From NCBI GenBank assembly GCA_021817025.1, contig JAKAWF010000262.1, forward strand, positions 1 through 5,427: a stretch of 5,427 nt of DNA, given 5' to 3'. The DNA comes from a bacterium. GTDB lineage: Bacteria > Chloroflexota > Dormibacteria > UBA8260 > Bog-877. Shown here piece by piece: positions 3,530-5,427 of this stretch (the stretch's first letter is position 1; each line of letters opens with the position of its first letter). A model generated the notes under the pieces. That model was given only the letters and a program-made list of their open reading frames with translations, made no database searches and was not told where the DNA came from. A program made the position numbers and the translations under genes.

Positions 3530-4767
3530 CGCCGTTCCTCCTCAGCCGCAATCCTTGTCAACACCCACTCGGCCACGTTCACACAGATGGCGTTGCCGAG
3601 CATCCGGTAGCGCGTGGAGTCGCTGAAGCCCTCAGTCCAGCCGTCGGGGAAACCCTGGAGTGCTTCACATTCACGGGGCGTCAGACGGCGGACGGCAGAC
3701 TGCGCCATGAGCAGCGGTGCCCCGTCGCCCTTCCCGGACTGACCGCTTTGCGCCTTCAGCGGCGGGACGATGGTGGTGGGTGCGCCTCTGCCGTTGCGGG
3801 CGAAGCGGGACTCAAACACTAGCTGCCCGGTCTCCTGGTCGTCCTGCCGGTTACCGCGGCCGGTGAGGGCCGCGACCACGACGGCCTGGTCTCGTCCAAA
3901 CCCTGGCGAGTTGTGGTTGGTGCCTGCGCCAGCCATGAGGGGCGGCGCGACCACCAGCGGAGTCCCTCTGCCCGTGCCGTCCTCGCTGGCATCCATGCCC
4001 TCAGCCCGCAGCGTGTGGGCGACGACCACCGACGAAGGGCGGCTGGGCCGATTCTCGCCCTCAGCGCGGACGGGTCCCAAGCCCTGGCGCCACCACCCCT
4101 GGCCTGACTCGCCGAAGCCCTCCGGCACGAACGTCACTCGGTCGGGATCGTCTGTGCCACGCTCCCCAGTGCTCGCTCTAAGGCAGGCGGCAATGTCCTG
4201 CCTCGCTTCTCGGCGCGACGCAGGATGCCACTCGCTGCCCTCGGGCTCAAGTAGTACCGAGGCGGCACGGGCTGGGTCTCCAAGACAGCCGACAATGAGC
4301 ACTCGACGCCTTCGCTGGGCCACTCCGAAGTAGCGAGCGTCCAGCACTCGGTAGGCCCACCCATACCCGAGTTCTCCCAACTGCCAGAGGACGGTTCCCA
4401 TGTCCCGTCCCCCGTCGCTCGACAGGAGGCCAGGGACGTTCTCTCCGACGAACCATGTGGGGCGGAGAACACCCAGGAAGCGGACGACCTCCCGCCAGAG
4501 GCCCGAACGTTCGCCAGCCAGGCCCGCACGATTGCCCGCCACGCTGAGGTCCTGGCAAGGCCATCCTGCGGTGAGAACATCGACTCGCCCAAGCTCTCGC
4601 GGGTCGCAGGTTGTGACATCGGCGTGAACCTCCAGCCCCGGAAACCGCGCCCGGAGCAACTTCCGCGCCTGCGGGTCCTTCTCCACCCCCCAGAGGGTCT
4701 CCATCCCAGCCCGCTCGGCACCGAGGTCGAACCCCCCGATGCCGGCGAACATGGAGCCGGCTATCAC
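3526..4767 (-). CDS. DNA (cytosine-5) methyltransferase, phage type
   Basis: Transfers a methyl group from S-adenosylmethionine to carbon 5 of cytosine in a specific DNA sequence. All main family motifs are present in order: motif I FAGIGGFDLG (7-16); motif II acid E29; motif IV GWPCQDLS with catalytic C71; motif VI GENVPGL (E109); motif VIII QRRRRVLIVG (151-160); motif IX RRLTPRECEALQGFP (360-374); motif X MLGNAICVNVAEW (389-401). At 413 residues it is a normal monomeric size. The target-recognition region (about 165-355) is long, Gly-rich and built of degenerate repeats such as HTLRAEG and PPLMAGAG, often seen in phage enzymes. The start is GTG 4767, in a GTGA overlap with the preceding gene, with GGGAGGG four bases upstream; the ATG six codons in would cut into motif I. 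No adjacent restriction enzyme is evident, so it is probably a stand-alone phage methylase protecting DNA from host restriction. Confidence 0.96.
   Translation of the reverse strand: MIAGSMFAGIGGFDLGAERAGMETLWGVEKDPQARKLLRARFPGLEVHADVTTCDPRELGRVDVLTAGWPCQDLSVAGNRAGLAGERSGLWREVVRFLGVLRPTWFVGENVPGLLSSDGGRDMGTVLWQLGELGYGWAYRVLDARYFGVAQRRRRVLIVGCLGDPARAASVLLEPEGSEWHPASRREARQDIAACLRASTGERGTDDPDRVTFVPEGFGESGQGWWRQGLGPVRAEGENRPSRPSSVVVAHTLRAEGMDASEDGTGRGTPLVVAPPLMAGAGTNHNSPGFGRDQAVVVAALTGRGNRQDDQETGQLVFESRFARNGRGAPTTIVPPLKAQSGQSGKGDGAPLLMAQSAVRRLTPRECEALQGFPDGWTEGFSDSTRYRMLGNAICVNVAEWVLTRIAAEEERR
3530..3541 (-). promoter_or_regulatory. Ribosome binding site of the Cys-rich gene
   Basis: GGAGGAA at 3541-3535, with a five-base spacer before GTG 3529. 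It lies inside the last codons (AEEERR) of the methyltransferase gene. Confidence 0.7.
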
Positions 4768-5051
4768 GGCACCCTCCCGGGGCTTTCCGCAATCCGCTTC
4801 CGCTCCGCGTTCGCCAGCTCCGCCTCAACCCGCGAGAACACGCTGGGGTCCGTGACGATCCAGACCAGCAGCGTCTTCCACATCGCGTCCCAGCCCGGCT
4901 GGTTCCGGCGCTCGTAGGCCGTCGGCCACCGCTTGGCCGCGAACGGCCCGTACTCCTCGCGCTCCGCCCGGGTGAGGGCCTCGTACCGCTTCACCCAGTG
5001 CGCCGCCTGCGGAGCCATCCGCTCCACCAGGTCGACTGTCGGATCAGCCAC
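4764..5051 (-). CDS. Unknown helical protein, 95 residues
   Basis: Unrecognised, mostly helical and charged, with many aromatic residues. Segments: VDLVERMAPQAAHWVKRYEA (6-25), LTRAEREEYGPFAAKRWPTA (26-45), a Trp-rich middle QPGWDAMWKTLLVWIVTD (51-68), and a charged end VEAELANAERKR (75-86). The middle stretch TLLVWIV is hydrophobic but too short for a membrane span. The start is GTG 5051, which overlaps the preceding stop by eight bases (GTGGCTGA) and has GGAGGGGG seven bases upstream. The frame is open to 5129, but the extension is Gly/Arg/Cys-rich noise over the neighbouring gene. The stop overlaps the methyltransferase start as GTGA. It sits between a membrane metalloprotease-like gene and the methyltransferase; no function is implied. 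Confidence 0.65.
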   Translation of the reverse strand: MADPTVDLVERMAPQAAHWVKRYEALTRAEREEYGPFAAKRWPTAYERRNQPGWDAMWKTLLVWIVTDPSVFSRVEAELANAERKRIAESPGRVP

Positions 5052-5406
5052 GGCGCATCCCCCTCCACGCCCTACCGTCCGACGCGGGCAGCCACCAGTT
5101 GCCAGCCCACTCCAGGCAGCCGATCGCAACGCACCACGCGCCCCACCAGCCGCCGACGACCAGCGCAGCGCCCAGCCACACGGCCAGCCCCGCTATCGGG
5201 GCCAGCAGATAGCTCAGCCGGCGGCCGAACACGCTCACGCCGTCCGTCTGGTACGCCCACCCCAGGGCCGCTGAGAGCAAGAGCCTCCGGTCCCACCCAT
5301 GCCGGATGGCAAGCTCCGGCTTCGCCCCAGCGGCCTTCAGCACTGCCCAGTGCGCCCCCTCATGCGCCAGCACAGCCAAGGGGAGCGCGATCATCAGGAC
5401 GATCAT
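5044..5406 (-). CDS. Small membrane M50-like metalloprotease candidate, 120 residues
   Basis: Predicted integral membrane protein with a zinc-protease signature. An N-terminal hydrophobic helix (2-14) runs straight into HEGAH at 15-19, an HExxH motif in which the two His would bind zinc and Glu16 would activate water. After a loop (28-58), residues about 64-86 and 88-102 are hydrophobic spans, and the second leads into AGNWWLPASDG (101-111). N103, P107 and D110-G111 match the N-x-x-P...D-G motif that supplies the third zinc ligand in site-2 (M50) or DUF3267-like proteases. At 120 residues it is much shorter than typical members, yet keeps both motifs in the right order. The start is ATG 5406; ATG 5394 is the alternative. 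No strong ribosome site precedes it, so coupling to the upstream gene is likely. Substrate unknown; an inactive relative is also possible. Confidence 0.7.
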   Translation of the reverse strand: MIVLMIALPLAVLAHEGAHWAVLKAAGAKPELAIRHGWDRRLLLSAALGWAYQTDGVSVFGRRLSYLLAPIAGLAVWLGAALVVGGWWGAWCVAIGCLEWAGNWWLPASDGRAWRGMRRG

Positions 5407-5427
5407 GGCCTAGCCGGCCTTCTCTTC
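5403..5427 (-). CDS. Tail of an upstream gene, cut by the window edge
   Basis: One reading frame ends in KRRPARP and a TGA at 5405-5403 that overlaps the next ATG as ATGA, the commonest junction type here. A second frame ends in EEKAG and a TAG at 5412-5410, three bases before that ATG. The window is too short to decide which is real; the first fits the pattern better. Nothing can be said about its product. Confidence 0.35.

Noticed and set aside
1687..4767. Methyltransferase and HNH-type protein as a restriction-modification pair
   Set aside because: Five other genes lie between them, and the HNH protein has no recognition domain and an incomplete motif. A stand-alone phage methylase is simpler.
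4134..4828. Two minus-strand open frames of about 190 codons overlapping the methyltransferase
   Set aside because: They are frame shadows of the methyltransferase, whose own frame contains all catalytic motifs. The shadows are Arg/Ser/Gly-rich and without domains.
5407..5420. Near-palindromic GGCC-rich bases before the metalloprotease-like gene
   Set aside because: Too short and imperfect to call an operator or terminator, and likely to be coding for the preceding gene.
1..5427. tRNA genes, CRISPR arrays, terminators, insertion sequences, attachment sites
   Set aside because: Nearly all bases are occupied by minus-strand coding frames, and I saw no regularly spaced repeats, cloverleaf-like stretches, hairpin plus T-tract, or transposase motifs.

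Overview
The window looks like a dense early or DNA-metabolism segment of a tailed-phage or prophage genome from a GC-rich host. The sequence is clearly GC-rich by eye, GTG starts are about as common as ATG starts, and almost every gene is small and without an obvious housekeeping role. Several features recall actinobacterial phages, from memory of those families and not from any search: the Cys/His patterns of the small zinc-binding proteins, the spacing of the RusA-like active site, and the HNH layout. The host assignment is therefore an inference.

All supported genes lie on the minus strand, so transcription runs from high to low coordinates. In that order they are: the tail of an unknown gene (5427-5403); a very small membrane protein with an HExxH metalloprotease motif (5406-5044); an unknown helical protein (5051-4764); a complete C5-cytosine DNA methyltransferase (4767-3526); a protein with several CxxC pairs (3529-3197); a winged-helix protein (3200-2904); two short unknown proteins (2907-2707, 2692-2507); a long-helix protein (2514-2155); an HNH-type nuclease candidate (2145-1687); a second winged-helix candidate (1690-1349); a 40-residue single-span membrane protein (1352-1230); three small Cys-rich proteins (1230-991, 994-731, 734-552); a Trp-rich 45-residue protein (555-418); a RusA-type Holliday-junction resolvase (421-11); and the first codons of one more gene (11-1).

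There is essentially no intergenic DNA. Most junctions are 4-nt ATGA or GTGA overlaps, two are 8-nt overlaps, two are 1-nt TGATG overlaps, and only two have short gaps (9 and 14 nt). Many starts also carry a GGAGGAA-type ribosome binding site. This pattern was used to choose starts, which are often well inside the longest open frame. I see no promoter, terminator, tRNA, CRISPR array, insertion sequence or attachment site, so the window is best read as the interior of one long translationally coupled operon.

Functionally, the recognisable members act on DNA: methylation (probably protection of phage DNA or host-like marking), branched-DNA resolution (RusA), a probable HNH nuclease, and two DNA-binding winged helices. 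The Cys-rich proteins and the metalloprotease-like membrane protein have no assigned role and are the most interesting unknowns.
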